In this document: positions 53,975 to 64,000 of the stretch, in pieces | Position numbering within the stretch: position 1 is the stretch's first letter | How the letters are laid out: every line of letters begins with the position of its first letter | The notes under the pieces: model-generated | Told to the model about the DNA's origin: nothing | What the model saw: only the letters and a program-made list of their open reading frames with translations | The model's database searches: none | Translations under genes and position numbers: made by a program | Origin: Isoetes taiwanensis | Taxonomy: Eukaryota > Streptophyta > Lycopodiopsida > Isoetales > Isoetaceae | Length of the DNA stretch: 64,000 bases | NCBI GenBank assembly: GCA_021234155.1 | Contig: JAJEKV010000075.1 | Span: 122,001 to 186,000, forward strand | Direction: 5' to 3'

Positions 53975-55665
53975 AGACCAAATATTCAGAAGATTTGAAA
54001 GTTGATGCAATTATGAAGTCGGATACGAGAACGGCGGAGAGTTTTACCAATTCAAAGTTCACAACATTTTTATTTTTAGTTGGTACTTTTCGCTTCAAAA
54101 ATCAGAAGAATTGGTGCGTAGCCTCCAGCTAAAGCTTCAAGAATCCATAATGAGAACGCAATATTGAAAGTGAAGCTAAAGGAAAACTCAGAGATCTGGA
54201 ATGGGCTTGATTCCAAATTCTTGTCCAGTAAAGCTTTATGCGATCAGATTGCTAAAACCATGCACGAATTAGAGGGCCAGCTACAAGAAGGTTAGTCCAG
54301 CTACAAGAAGGTTAGTGGGTCTTACTACATGATTTGCAAAATACTCGAAACTAAATTTGGTTTAACGTTATCCTTTCACAGCCGAATCACATCAAAGCTT
54401 TCTACAACTGCAATTGCAAGAAAGGCTAGCATATCACGACAAAATGGAAGTCACAATCAAAGGCCTTGTCCGAAAATTGAAGAAGAAGGCCGAATCAGAA
54501 GCCTGTAAATGTAAGGATAAAGGTTTTGTTGGACAATGCACCTCTCAGATTGTAGACATTCAAGATTCTTCCGTGGAAATCAGTGAGATTTTGCAGCCTC
54601 AAATAAATAAATAATTGGTTTGTAGTTTCTTAGGAGTGATTTTTTCTCTCTCTGGCATTTTCAGTTCGCACCAAGGAAGAGTTGTTGAACATGAAGACTT
54701 TGATTGAGGCCTATCAACAAGCACTAGCAATTTCTCAAGCTGAGCACGATAAGATGAAACATGTTTCAGATACGAAAAGTAATGAACTGGATTGCATAAA
54801 CGCAAAATATTTTGCATTGGTATGTGTATGTTAAATCTTGTTCTTAGCATGGGAGTATTATAATCTCTTGTGTCTTTCAACCATTGCAGATGGAGGACAT
54901 GGTTTGCGAAATGTCATTTTTATCCAAAATGAATGTTTTGCAAAAAGAGAAGGTAAGCTTTCACCTCTTGGTAAGAGCTATGTTTTAAGTAAACAAAGTT
55001 GTTCGTTATGCAAAAGGATTTAACTAAGACCATACTGGAAATGAAAGGTAGTGCTCAAAGTGTATTACGAGAGCAAGCACTGGTGCAAACGATTGCATTG
55101 TTGGAACAAGAGATTCTATCACAACAGTCCTATCTAAATTGGTTTTTTCAGGCATGCCATGAGCTTTCCATATCTAGAAAACCAAGGTATGCCCACAAGC
55201 CTGTGCATTGGTCATCGCAAACTTTGTTCAATCGCCAATTCTATTTGTGCATTGATTTCAATCACAAACTTGGAAACAAGTCCGTTTTTCCAATCATTTA
55301 TGCCATTTAATTATGCCATTCCAGATACAAGCAGTCTTAGAGGGAAAAGACAATCAGCGTGAAGAAATGCAAGCAGAACTAAGGCATGTGAAAGAGATTT
55401 CGCAACCGAATGATCAGGTAAAATATATAGATGTTAGCCCTATCCATGTAGGATAATTATATCTGGAAACTTATCAAAATTGATATCTAAGGAGCTGCGA
55501 AAGATGCTTTTGTGAATTAACATACTGATTATGAAGTTATTATGGATTCATGATGCTTACCGTCTAACTTTCCAGGCGGAATCTGAGAAACAGCAGTGCT
55601 ATGAAGAATGATTGGCGCTGTCTGCACAAAATCTGCAAAATTTTCAACAGGAGCATGCAAGTCAG
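53975..55665 (+). pseudogene. ZYP1-like synaptonemal-complex gene fragment (right arm)
   Basis: Exon-like blocks with GT-AG borders: about 54080-54290, 54382-54592, 54665-54819, 54890-54952, 55017-55127, 55325-55417, 55576-55665. The first encodes NENAILKVKLKENSEIW and LSSKALCDQIAKTM, which align well with the N-terminal coiled coil of plant ZYP1, the transverse filament protein of the meiotic synaptonemal complex. Later exons are Lys/Glu/Gln-rich coiled coil, and the first intron phase is kept. Defects: a frameshift inside exon one, a doubled 20-bp donor region (54276-54313) and a TGA in the last block. The ZYP1 assignment is from recalled similarity. Confidence 0.75.
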
Positions 55666-58600
55666 GTAAAATAAAAATTAATTTGATGTATATTTCAATT
55701 CAAGCAAAGTTAATTCTTGCCCGAGGTTAGACAACTTTGGGACTCTCATGAGCATAACAATTTAAGTAGTTAGAGGTCTGTCCATGAGATAGCTTGCCTT
55801 GAAATCGAGAGAGAGGCATGTGTTAGTCAGAAGTGTTAAATGTAACATTTAGTTTTATGTCCACTCTCTAGTTATGTATGACATCTTAATGAATATGTTT
55901 TATGCTTGCAAACCTTGAGTGTGTGGAAATGGCAAGGAAATTCGAGACAGGCAGCCATTTAAAGATAGCGAGAGGTATGCTTCTATTTTTAACAATGAAT
56001 ATGTTATTATGCTTGCAAACCTTGAGTATGAGAAATGGCAATAGATTAAGCATAAAGCCGTTTTGGAGAACATGAGAATTTTGAGTGTGCAAGCAAAAAA
56101 GAATTTTGAGTATGCCGAGGGCTCCAAGTATTTGCATGGCTTTAAACCTATCATTTTATTACCTTTAAGCCAATTAAGATACTCATTTCTTCCACTTGGG
56201 AATATGATACGTCAAAGAGTACCTTATATGATTTGTCTTTTTGAGGTGAGAGTGTCGGGACCAAAATTGTATTATATTTTTAGGATCAGAATTCGAGGAT
56301 GTCTCTAACAGATTATAGAAAATCACGCCTTGGAATGGCGTTGAAGATAAGAACAAGATGACAATCTTAGGACTATTTTTTTCTCGTGGATCGGGTCATA
56401 GGTATTTACAACTATAATTTTTGGACGTGCAGGTCACTTTCGGGGAACAGCTTAAGGTTGCCAAAAAGGAAAGAGGAAATGGGTAAGAATGAACATGGTA
56501 TTTTAGTCAAGTTAATCTGGAGCACTGGTTCTATATTCTTTTTTCTCTAGGAGAACTGTAAATTAGAAGATGCTAGAAGGAAGCGTGGGAAGGTAAATAA
56601 GCGATTGCAGAGCTGCGGATGGACGATTTAGTTTTTGCCCTTGGAACTTCACGTGGGGTTATTTATATCACGTTAGGGAACTTCAATCTTCACGGGGAAC
56701 TTCACAACAAAAGCTTTTGGAAGTTTGGAACTTTTGGAACCATCTTAAATGTTTAAAGTGCCCTTTATCGGCATTTAATTCCATTTTGTCCCTTAAGGTC
56801 TTGCCAAAGGTTGTAAGATTTGGATGATTGTCAACCTAAGAGATTTTGCGAAATTGAGAACCCATCTTTGGAAATGACCTTAGAACACCCAAATTTGGCG
56901 GTTTTATTTTTCCAACCAAAGTTGGCAAAATTTCTCCCAAACTAGACCTATTTAGAAAACAAAATTTTATAGATCTAATATTTGAAGGTTAAAAAACAAG
57001 AGTATCCAATGTTAATCCATTTCATATAATAAATTTAGCTATAGTTGACATGATATTTGGTATGGAACCCTAGATCTAAGCTTTTCAAAAGTGCAAAGTT
57101 GCAACAACAAAAAGTGCAAACAAAACACTCCTCGCTGGACGACTTTTGATGTAGAATTTTTGGAAATAAAGTCTGGAAATTAGGGATCAAAAGAGAGTAT
57201 CTTTTTCTAAACAGCTTGCATGTGCACGATCATCAAGATGGCAATCTAGGATGGAAAAATTAATAACCTTCTCTAAAGATTTAGGAAAGGTCACTCTAAT
57301 CTAGTGGAATTCCATGTGCAAGAATAAATCTAGGAACATACAAAGGAAGGCGAAAAGCCCGAAGGCGACTCTACGGATCTCATCAGAGATGCAAAAGCAT
57401 GGGGAGCAAACATGATTAGATGGATGCGCTCAAACCAGGTGTCCACTAGTGTCATTAGATGCTTTATAGACCACAAATTTCACCTAGCACGCATAGGATT
57501 TTGGCTCCAAAAATATGAAAATGCTCCTCACGAGATCGACTTTCATCCTGGAATTCTAGAACAAAACTCTGTTTTTTTTTTCAAAATGGAAGTAATCGGA
57601 TGTTAGCCTTCCCAGCTTTCTCTTCTCTAGGGCCTTGCTCTTTTTAGGAATTTAGACTTCAAGGTTAGGACAAGATGATTCTTGCATGCTTTGATAGTCC
57701 ACAACCATATCATTCCATAGCAGCAAGAATCTTGCAACATAGCGCATCCGTTGAAGAGACTTTTAAATTTCCTCAGGTGGCTTGTTGATCCATTTTTTGT
57801 CACATAATTCAATTCTAGATTCAAACTTACCCCCATAAGCCATCTTGTTTGAGTTCAATTTGCTTCAGATTGTGAGGCCTAAAAGTAATATTGGGATGGT
57901 GTTACTTCCGCACTTGAATGGAACCTTTAGTTCAATCTACATTTCTCGAGGATATGCTAGAGGAAGCCAACATTTTGTCTGGCAGTACACTTGCTACCTT
58001 ACATTTTGATCCGGCATAGTTCGATTTGTTTCAAGTCGTAAGTCCTAGAGGTAATATTGGGGTGGTATTGATTCTTTACTTGAATCAAATCTTTATTTGA
58101 GTTGTCTTTTTTGGATTACATGCTAGAGAACGGCCAATCTAGTGTTTGGCAGTACGCTTGTTAAAGTACATTTTTATCCAATCAATACGCACCTGCCTGC
58201 TTTTGATAGGGAGAGGATAAAATCGTGCTTGGTAGTATGCTTCTTACCATAAGTTTGATGCCTCGGTTGCATTTCAGGTGTTTCACCATGGCAAGAAGAA
58301 ATAACAGAAGACTGCCTCCCACCATTTGCAACGTAAGTGCCCATTCCAAAGACCAGCTTCAGGGCTAGGGACACATCCAGACCACTATTTAGACAGCTTT
58401 ACCACGTTCTCTCTTCAGCAGCCTTTTGTAATCGATGAGAGAAGGTTACTAGATGGGCAATTGGATGCCATGAGCCATTGCCTGAGGAGTTTATAAAATA
58501 GCTTCATTGCCAGTAGGAGTCCACTGATCAGAAAGTTTACTAGGTTTTCTCTTTGGTCCTTATTGGCCTTTCATGGTAAGAATTGGATTCCCAGGAACCA

Positions 58601-59035
58601 TTGCCAAAGAAGTCTCCACCACAATTTCACTATTAGGAAGAGTTTTTTATAGAACAACTTACACCAAAAATGGTTAGCGAAGAACCAGCAAAATTTCAAT
58701 GTCATTGTCCGAGGAATATTTGGAATAGCTTCATTATGAATAGGTCACTTTCCAGGATCTCATAAATTTTTTGGTCCAGAATTTGCCATCTCCACTTCAT
58801 AACCATGTCCAATTTGTTCCTTTTGAGGGATATATAACTGCAACCTCCACAATTGTGTCTATCCTGAGATGGACACAGCTTTTACATCTGATTCTTGGAG
58901 AGGGATTTTATGGTAAGAGGTCTTTGGGAATTGTGGAAGACTCAATGCAAGCATTAGAGTTAGATACATAGACATAGAAAACGCATTATGTTGAGGTGGG
59001 AGTGCAGACATCTTCACAACCCATAGTGAATTAGA
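55666..59035. other. No complete gene; possible further coiled-coil exons and old tandem repeats
   Basis: Two short blocks at about 56432-56482 (EQLKVAKKERG) and 56550-56590 (ENCKLEDARRKRGK) may be further exons of the coiled-coil gene. A GCTTGCAAACCTTGAGT motif repeats at about 55905 and 56011. At 57845-58170 two diverged ~170-bp units follow each other. The remainder (56600-57840, 58230-59035) holds only chance ORFs. Confidence 0.4.
57845..58170. repeat. Diverged tandem duplication (~170-bp units)
   Basis: Paired landmarks: TTCAATTTGCTTCAGATTGT / TTCGATTTGTTTCAAGTCGT, GTAATATTGGGATGGT / GTAATATTGGGGTGGT, ATATGCTAGAGGAAG / ACATGCTAGAGAACG, and TGGCAGTACACTTG / TGGCAGTACGCTTG. A partial third copy of the last motif is near 58228. 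Noncoding. Confidence 0.75.
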
Positions 59036-59279
59036 AGCTCTAGCGTCACATGAGCGAACAGGACCAAGGCTCTCAGTATCTGATGCTAGAATACTGAATT
59101 TGAGAATTACAGGGGTTGTAGAGGCAGAGGCAGACGACCATTCAGATATGGATGAGGCTCGACATTTTCTTACTGATGTCATGCATGTGAAGGTTGATGA
59201 GGTTGTCTCTGCTGCTAGGGTGGGAATAGCAAGGGCTGATTGTCCTCACCATCAACTGATCGATAAACAATCCGAATAA
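59036..59279 (+). pseudogene. Possible LINE ORF1 C-terminal fragment
   Basis: An open + frame ends at TAA 59277-59279. It contains LNLRITGVVEAEADDHSDM, RHFLTDVMHVKVDEVVSAARVG and a Pro/His tail. The pattern LRI-GV-E...F...V.....AARVG is that of the C-terminal domain of LINE ORF1 proteins with a coiled coil/RRM architecture. No ORF2 follows directly. Function as an RNA-binding chaperone is family knowledge, and the fragment is too short to act. Confidence 0.5.
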
Positions 59280-59423
59280 AGTAGGGGGTATAGGACACCC
59301 TTTTTTGACCCCAATATTACTAATTGATGGTATTCAATGTAAACAACTTAATGCATACTCAGCGAAATTCAATGTCAAATGCATAAATTCCTTTGTCACT
59401 ACTCAACTATTGAATTTGATTTA

Positions 59424-59514
59424 AATAGAATAGAATAGAATAGAATAGGGTTTTTAGCGTCCACGGAGACCAATTGGCCTATGGGACCCAAACAAAAAAG
59501 AGAAACCCTTGGAC
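59424..59514 (-). mobile_element. LINE 3' end with (TATTC) tail, - orientation
   Basis: Five GAATA units (424-448) are followed by sequence that is the reverse complement of 35090-35155, including TCCACGGAGACCAATTGGCC. Only about 90 bp of the element is present, a strongly 5'-truncated insertion of the family at 34140-35180. Confidence 0.85.
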
Positions 59515-60095
59515 TTTTATTATTTAGTTACTGTAGAACTAGCATTGACTCAATCATTGTAGATGCTTTGACCATTCACCAATCATAACCTAATCAGTTT
59601 CTTATGCTCTAGATATGATCAGAATGCTTCAGTATTAGCTATGTCTTTGATTAATCTATGTTTACAAATATATACAGATGAATCCCGTCGATTTGCCTTG
59701 GTTATAGGCCAATATTGACCTGGATTCATTTGAACGGTTATAGCTCCAAATCGGTCGCCCAAACCTCCTCAAACATATAGCAAGTTTAATTACATGTAAC
59801 CATTAACAAGGCAAATTCATATCACCTCCAACCTTATGCTTAGTTCCACAACAAATAAGATATGAATTTTTTCTATCATTCCTCCTTCAACACATATTTG
59901 TTTTCATCAACGTCTTGTATTCCTATAATGTTTAGAGCTTTTTCGAACTGAGTAAATTTATCTTCTGCAAGACCTTTGTAAATATATCAGCAACCTGTTC
60001 TATGGTATGAATATACATCATTTGAAAATATCCCTTCTCAGCTAGGTCCCTGATAAAATGAATGTTGAGATCTATATGTTTGGTTCTCTCATGAT
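59515..60095 (-). mobile_element. Copia-4, 3' LTR and RNase H end, - orientation
   Basis: On the minus strand from 60095: the RNase H C-terminus HERTKHIDLNIHFIRDLAEKG and VADIFTKVL, ending near 59932. A GGAGGAATG-type polypurine tract (about 59892-59879) and an LTR starting TGATAGAAAAAATT at 59878 follow. The LTR's far end is uncertain. The upstream coding is cut at 60096 by the gypsy LTR. Same family as Copia-1 to Copia-3. Confidence 0.8.
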
Positions 60096-61609
60096 TGTGA
60101 CGCTCCCTGCTAAATATACGGCGCCCGGCCGTACACTCGGCAGGAAATCCCCCATCCGGTCCATCAACCGCATGGGCCCTCCGTCTAACCCGCACTCTGA
60201 GAGAATCCTAGTGCGGGCAGGGGACACGAAGGTGTCTTGCGCGCCCTTCCCCTATGGGCTCCTATCACAGCGGAAGCATAAACAACGTCAGAACTAGCAA
60301 TAACAATACAACATACTACCTCGAAGGGTAGTCCATCGCATATCCATAAGAGCAAAGAAGATAATCATAAACCATAAAACATAAGAGCTCCTACCCATGG
60401 CTCTGACTCATAAGGAGGATGACCGGACTGGCTAGGCCCTCAAGATAGAGCAGATCGAGTCATAACAATGGCGAGGGCGGGTATAAGACAATGGCTAGGG
60501 TTGACCACTCCATCCGCCCCTCCACGTGCATACTTTGCGGATGGGCTCAATCAGGTGCTCGGCATGACTCTAGCCTTGGGATCGCAATCCCATGGCATCA
60601 CCCATCGGGACTACCTCAGGTTGCATCTCCCTGGTCCGCCGAGGCGGGAAGGGTTGCATCTCCCCTTCCCGGGGTCTAGAGGTTCCACGGGCGGCTAGAG
60701 AATCGTGGCGACACACGATTCATACCCGACTGAACCCCCCAAAACAAGAGCCAAGCCGACACTTGCAACTCTTGAGAGGCAGGGCCCGTTGTGTAGTGCT
60801 GAGTCACATCATAGCCTCCATAGCCCGGTGGGTTCCTATGCACAGCCGCGAACTAATAGGGAACTAAGGGATCTAATCTAGGAGCATACTACATATGGCT
60901 CTAGGTCTCTATCCCTTCCCAATACAAGAGGAGCAAACATGATCAACCATCATCATATAATCATCACATCATGAGAATAATCATAAGAACATCTTAACCT
61001 AATCATACAAATCTAACTTACAGTTAGGGTTCCTTGATTAGGGTTCATGATGATGCATGAGGGTTCTAGGATGGCTCTACCCTAGATACAAGATACTAAC
61101 TCATCTGGAATGCTAATTCCAGATGAACTACTATGACTACTACCCTACATACCTGCTCCTGAAGCACTCCCTCCAAACCCGGGCGTCTCCATGGTCTTCG
61201 AAGTGTTTGAGGTAGCTCCCACTCCTGCTGATGCACTCACACTCTGGGGGCTGCCATGCTATCTTTGTGCCCGGCGGGGACGGTTCTCGAAACGGAGTTT
61301 CGGCCGAAGAAGGTTCCCGGTTGTTGGAGCCGTAAAAGAGGTCTAGGGTTAGGGTTTGGGCCTTTATAGGTTAGGGTTCACATGTTATGCCACGTGGCTC
61401 CAATAGGGTAAGACCATGTGGCGGGTGCCCAATAGGTTAAGGCCACGTGGAAAATGGTCTTAACCTAAGGTTGGCTAAGTTATATGAATAACTTAGTCAT
61501 ACCCCCTAGTGCCACAATCTATGGTATACAAGGCTATATATGTAGACTTGTATGGTGACGGGTCGAGGAATATCACGTATTCATAGCGTATATTCCCTGG
61601 AACGTCACA
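60096..61609 (-). mobile_element. Gypsy-3 3' LTR, - orientation, inserted in Copia-4
   Basis: This 1,514-bp LTR has TGTGAC...GTCACA ends and is the same family as 74-1813 in reverse. Shared blocks include the TATA region (CCTATAAAGG on the minus strand, about 61352-61361), the CCCTAACCCTA stretch and the GTGGCGGGTGCCCAATAGG segment. The C-rich run at 61610-61620 is the antisense polypurine tract, so this is the 3' LTR of an element extending to the right. Its left end interrupts copia RNase H coding. Confidence 0.9.
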
Positions 61610-62499
61610 TTCCCCCCCTTAGGACAATCTTTGTCCTCAAGATTGCTTAAGGTGACTAACCTACCTTATGCCTGCAAAACAACACAACAAGAATATATGA
61701 ACTTAACTCTATTGAAAAGATCGACTTTTCGTTAATTACTTATTATGTAATTATAAAGCTATATTTATAAGTTATACAAATTATATAGCTATAACAACTA
61801 TTATTATAAAAGTATACACAATTAATATTATTACAACAAATTTAGGAGTTCATAGTTAGTCTAAAATCTATGACTCCTATCTTCTAAATAGCGTGCTCCC
61901 TCCTTGATGCTTCCCTTCAATTTGGCCGCACAAGTAGCACATTACGTTATATAAGTTAATAAGTTTGTGGTTTTAGGGGACCACCCCCCTTACCTACCTC
62001 CTTGAGCGGAACTACTAGCTCAAGGTTACCCTACTACCTTGCACTTGATCATGGCCCTTTCGGATTTGAGCTTAAGGACCATTTAAGATGATCCTATCAT
62101 CGCCCATGATCAAGTGCTACCTTTGTACTTTCGGTTACCCGGTGTGTCGAGTACCCCTAGTGCATCATGCCCCAAGGGTTTTTAAGCTAGGGAACGCTCT
62201 CACGATCCCATCATCGGCAAGATGATCACTTTAACCTTCACCATGACCCTCCCTACGGCCGGTGTGCGTATTCCCGCGATCGGCATAGAGAGCATCCGAT
62301 CGATGTCCCATCATCGCCCACCATGCCTCATTCCTCACTTACATGACCCTAATGGTCATGCGCACCTCTTGGTGCGTGTTGGCCTAGAGAATGCCTTAAA
62401 GGCGTATCTCATCATCGCCTATACGTTCCAAGATTCTGGCACATGCACTCTACTAACTAGAATACATGAGCCAGAACTTAAGGCTAACTAAGAAACATA
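61610..62499 (-). mobile_element. Gypsy-3 untranslated 3' internal region
   Basis: This lies between the chromodomain stop (62500) and the LTR. It starts with the polypurine tract (61610-61620) and a GAGGACAAAGATTGTCC segment also present at 1-60. It contains short ATCATCG-rich repeats near 62080-62420. The small + ORF at 62222-62491 is not supported as a gene. Confidence 0.7.
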
Positions 62500-62960
62500 C
62501 TAAGCTAACCTCCTGGCAATCAAATCGGAGACGACTAACCCATCAAACTCCTTCCTAAACTCTGGGTATTGCTTCTCCAAATCCTGTTTCAATACCCATG
62601 TCGCGTCTTCCACGGGCAAGTGCTTCCACTTGACCAAATACTGGAGGAATTGAGACCACCTAGTCCTCTTGAATGACTTATCAAGAAGCAATTCAGGCAC
62701 AATTTCAACTTGATCCTCCATCATTTCCAACAAAGTTGGAGTATCCAAAACCTCCTCAGGGTTAGGATCGTGCCTTTTCAATAAACTCACATGGAAGACC
62801 TTAAGGTGGGCCAAGAGATCCAACTTGTAGGCTTGAGAGCCCACTCTTCTCCAAGATCCTGAACGGACCGGCCCACCTAGGGGCGAGCTTCTTACAATTG
62901 CCGATGCGAAGCTTCCCTTGCTTAACCTTTACTTGAGCCAACTTTATCTGCCACAACAAA
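62500..62960 (-). pseudogene. Gypsy-3 integrase C-terminus with chromodomain
   Basis: On the minus strand, KLRIGNCKKLAPR (about 62930-62870) precedes a frameshift. The 114-codon frame 62844-62500 has the gypsy end-of-integrase motif FHVSLLKRHDPNP and then a chromodomain (VEIVPELLLDKS, LQYLVKWKHLPVEDATW, EKQYPEF). Chromodomains mark chromoviruses, where they steer integration toward particular chromatin. The aromatic Tyr/Trp positions of the fold are present. The frame ends cleanly at TAG near 62500. Confidence 0.88.
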
Positions 62961-64000
62961 ACAACTCTCGAGGAGTTTTATGTCTATCTGCTAGACTCTT
63001 CAGATGTGCCCATGCTGTTGAAGATATTCTCACACTTCTACCAAAAGCTACTGCATATATGCTGTTGTTGTTGAGAAACTTCCACCTTGGGCACTAGATT
63101 ATGCCACATGACTAGGGTCAAGCATTGGTAACTGTAACTGATCATGGAGGAGATATCTTCGATGACTCTTGCTTCATATTATTGTACGTAACTCGACCAG
63201 GTGGATATACTCGGCCCATTTGGATTACTTGTTCCAATCATAGTTTCTCAACGTGCTCTTCAAAATTGTGTTGGTGCGGTCCCTTTGCCGATTTGACTGC
63301 AATTGATAAGCAAAACTCATCAACAAGTTGGTGCAGCTCGTGTTGAAGAAGTTTTTGCTAAACGCCGTAAGCTAAAGAACTTGGATTTCTTTTGGTGATG
63401 ATCGACTGTGGCATTCCATGCAGCCTAAAAAGAACTCTTATGTAGACCACCGCGGCTAGAGCCAAAGCGGTGTGGTGTCTATGGTGGCATGGCAAGTATG
63501 TGCCCTTTTTATAAGCTATATACCACAACCATCAAGGCTTCAAGCTTCTTGTTGGCCTTGGAAGGCCTGCTATGAAAACCATGCTGACGACTTCCCACTT
63601 GGCGTGTGGCACACGCTAAGGTTCAAAACTCATGGAATTGAAATTGTTCGTCCTTGTCCATTTTGGCTCGACATTCTTGGATATATCGATTATCACGCTT
63701 CTTCATATACCCGCCGGATGTAGCTACTTCTAATCTTGAAGTAGGCCTTTATAAATTTTGCATGGCTGGAAATAGGGCTATTATGCGTGTCATGGAAGAT
63801 TTTTCTTACTTCCTATACTTTGGGTACGCATAGTTGTTCTTTGATATTAAAGATTACCTTTCTTTTTAAAATATTCGAAGGTTTCTCTTTCTTAATCCGT
63901 CCTTGCACTCTTGCAAAGACTAGCCCACTATGCTTGAACTCTATGTTGGAGGAGATGGCTTCTTCTATCTTCTTGCCGACTTCGCTTGCCAAAGTGGAGA
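62961..64000 (-). pseudogene. Gypsy-3 integrase core and upstream, degenerate, continues past the edge
   Basis: On the minus strand a stop-ridden frame still shows gypsy integrase landmarks in order. From the right edge: a weak HHCC/linker zone, KWEVVSMVFIAGLPR (about 63575-63620; core GKWEVVSMDFI in relatives), LFRLHGMPQSII (about 63390-63430), and a TNTILKSTLRNY-type segment near 63240. The core DDE aspartates are altered (VFI for DFI, TKRN for SDRD). It is more decayed than the downstream chromodomain end. Confidence 0.8.

Noticed and set aside
53797-54132. Stand-alone 111-codon gene
   Set aside because: It overlaps the right arm of the ZYP1-like duplication and crosses its first exon in a mixed frame; better explained as part of the pseudogene.
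58859-59182. 107-codon minus-strand ORF
   Set aside because: It lies opposite the LINE ORF1-like + frame, which has a recognisable domain pattern; the minus frame has none.
62222-62491. 89-codon + ORF
   Set aside because: It lies in the untranslated 3' internal region of the antisense gypsy element and is built from short repeats.

Overview
The window is nuclear DNA of a land plant. It contains a nuclear tRNA-Asn with a plant-style upstream CAA motif, one complete intron-containing gene of the plant RBP45/RBP47 family, and a dense, deeply nested set of Ty1/copia, Ty3/gypsy, LINE and TRIM elements typical of repeat-rich plant genomes. I cannot name the species. Names such as Copia-1 or Gypsy-2 are local labels for this window only.

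Layout. 1-1813: the 3' end and 3' LTR of a gypsy element (+), lying against an antisense gypsy reverse-transcriptase scrap. 4262-17551: a 12.6-kb Copia element (4590-17223, paired 593-bp LTRs) bounded by two copies of the same 328-bp sequence instead of the usual 5-bp target duplication. Inside its RT region sits a 7.1-kb antisense L1-type LINE (8605-15682) with a 13-bp target duplication, two poly(A) tracts and 1.9 kb of non-LINE DNA between them, which reads as a 3' transduction. 17552-20857: antisense gypsy gag/protease remains. 21313-21775: a LINE fragment. 23103-27594: a fairly well-preserved antisense Copia. 28925-32399: the only clearly living part, a tRNA-Asn gene followed by a six-exon gene for a 464-residue three-RRM RNA-binding protein.

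34140-35850: two LINE 3' portions in series. 36361-39760: a cluster of TRIM-type miniature LTR elements in both orientations, one of them split by a gypsy-type solo LTR with a 5-bp target duplication. 41571-43613: LINE endonuclease/RT remains. 45396-50888: an antisense, internally deleted Copia whose gag is fused to RNase H; it has a 5-bp target duplication and its 5' LTR is split by a 2.6-kb insert ending in a long-TIR fold-back element. 50980-55665: a large inverted duplication of part of a gene resembling the meiotic synaptonemal-complex protein ZYP1, with an organellar-type elongation factor P exon between the arms. 59036-64000: LINE scraps, a Copia 3' end, and a second gypsy element (antisense, chromodomain type) whose 3' LTR landed in that Copia.

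How the parts relate: apart from the tRNA and the RBP47-like gene, nearly all recognisable coding sequence is transposon gag/pol or gene fragments with stops and frameshifts. The biology worth attention is structural: insertion order, an anomalous target duplication, a LINE transduction, gene-fragment duplication and non-autonomous derivatives. I found no CRISPR array, bacterial-type operon or convincing new enzymatic system.
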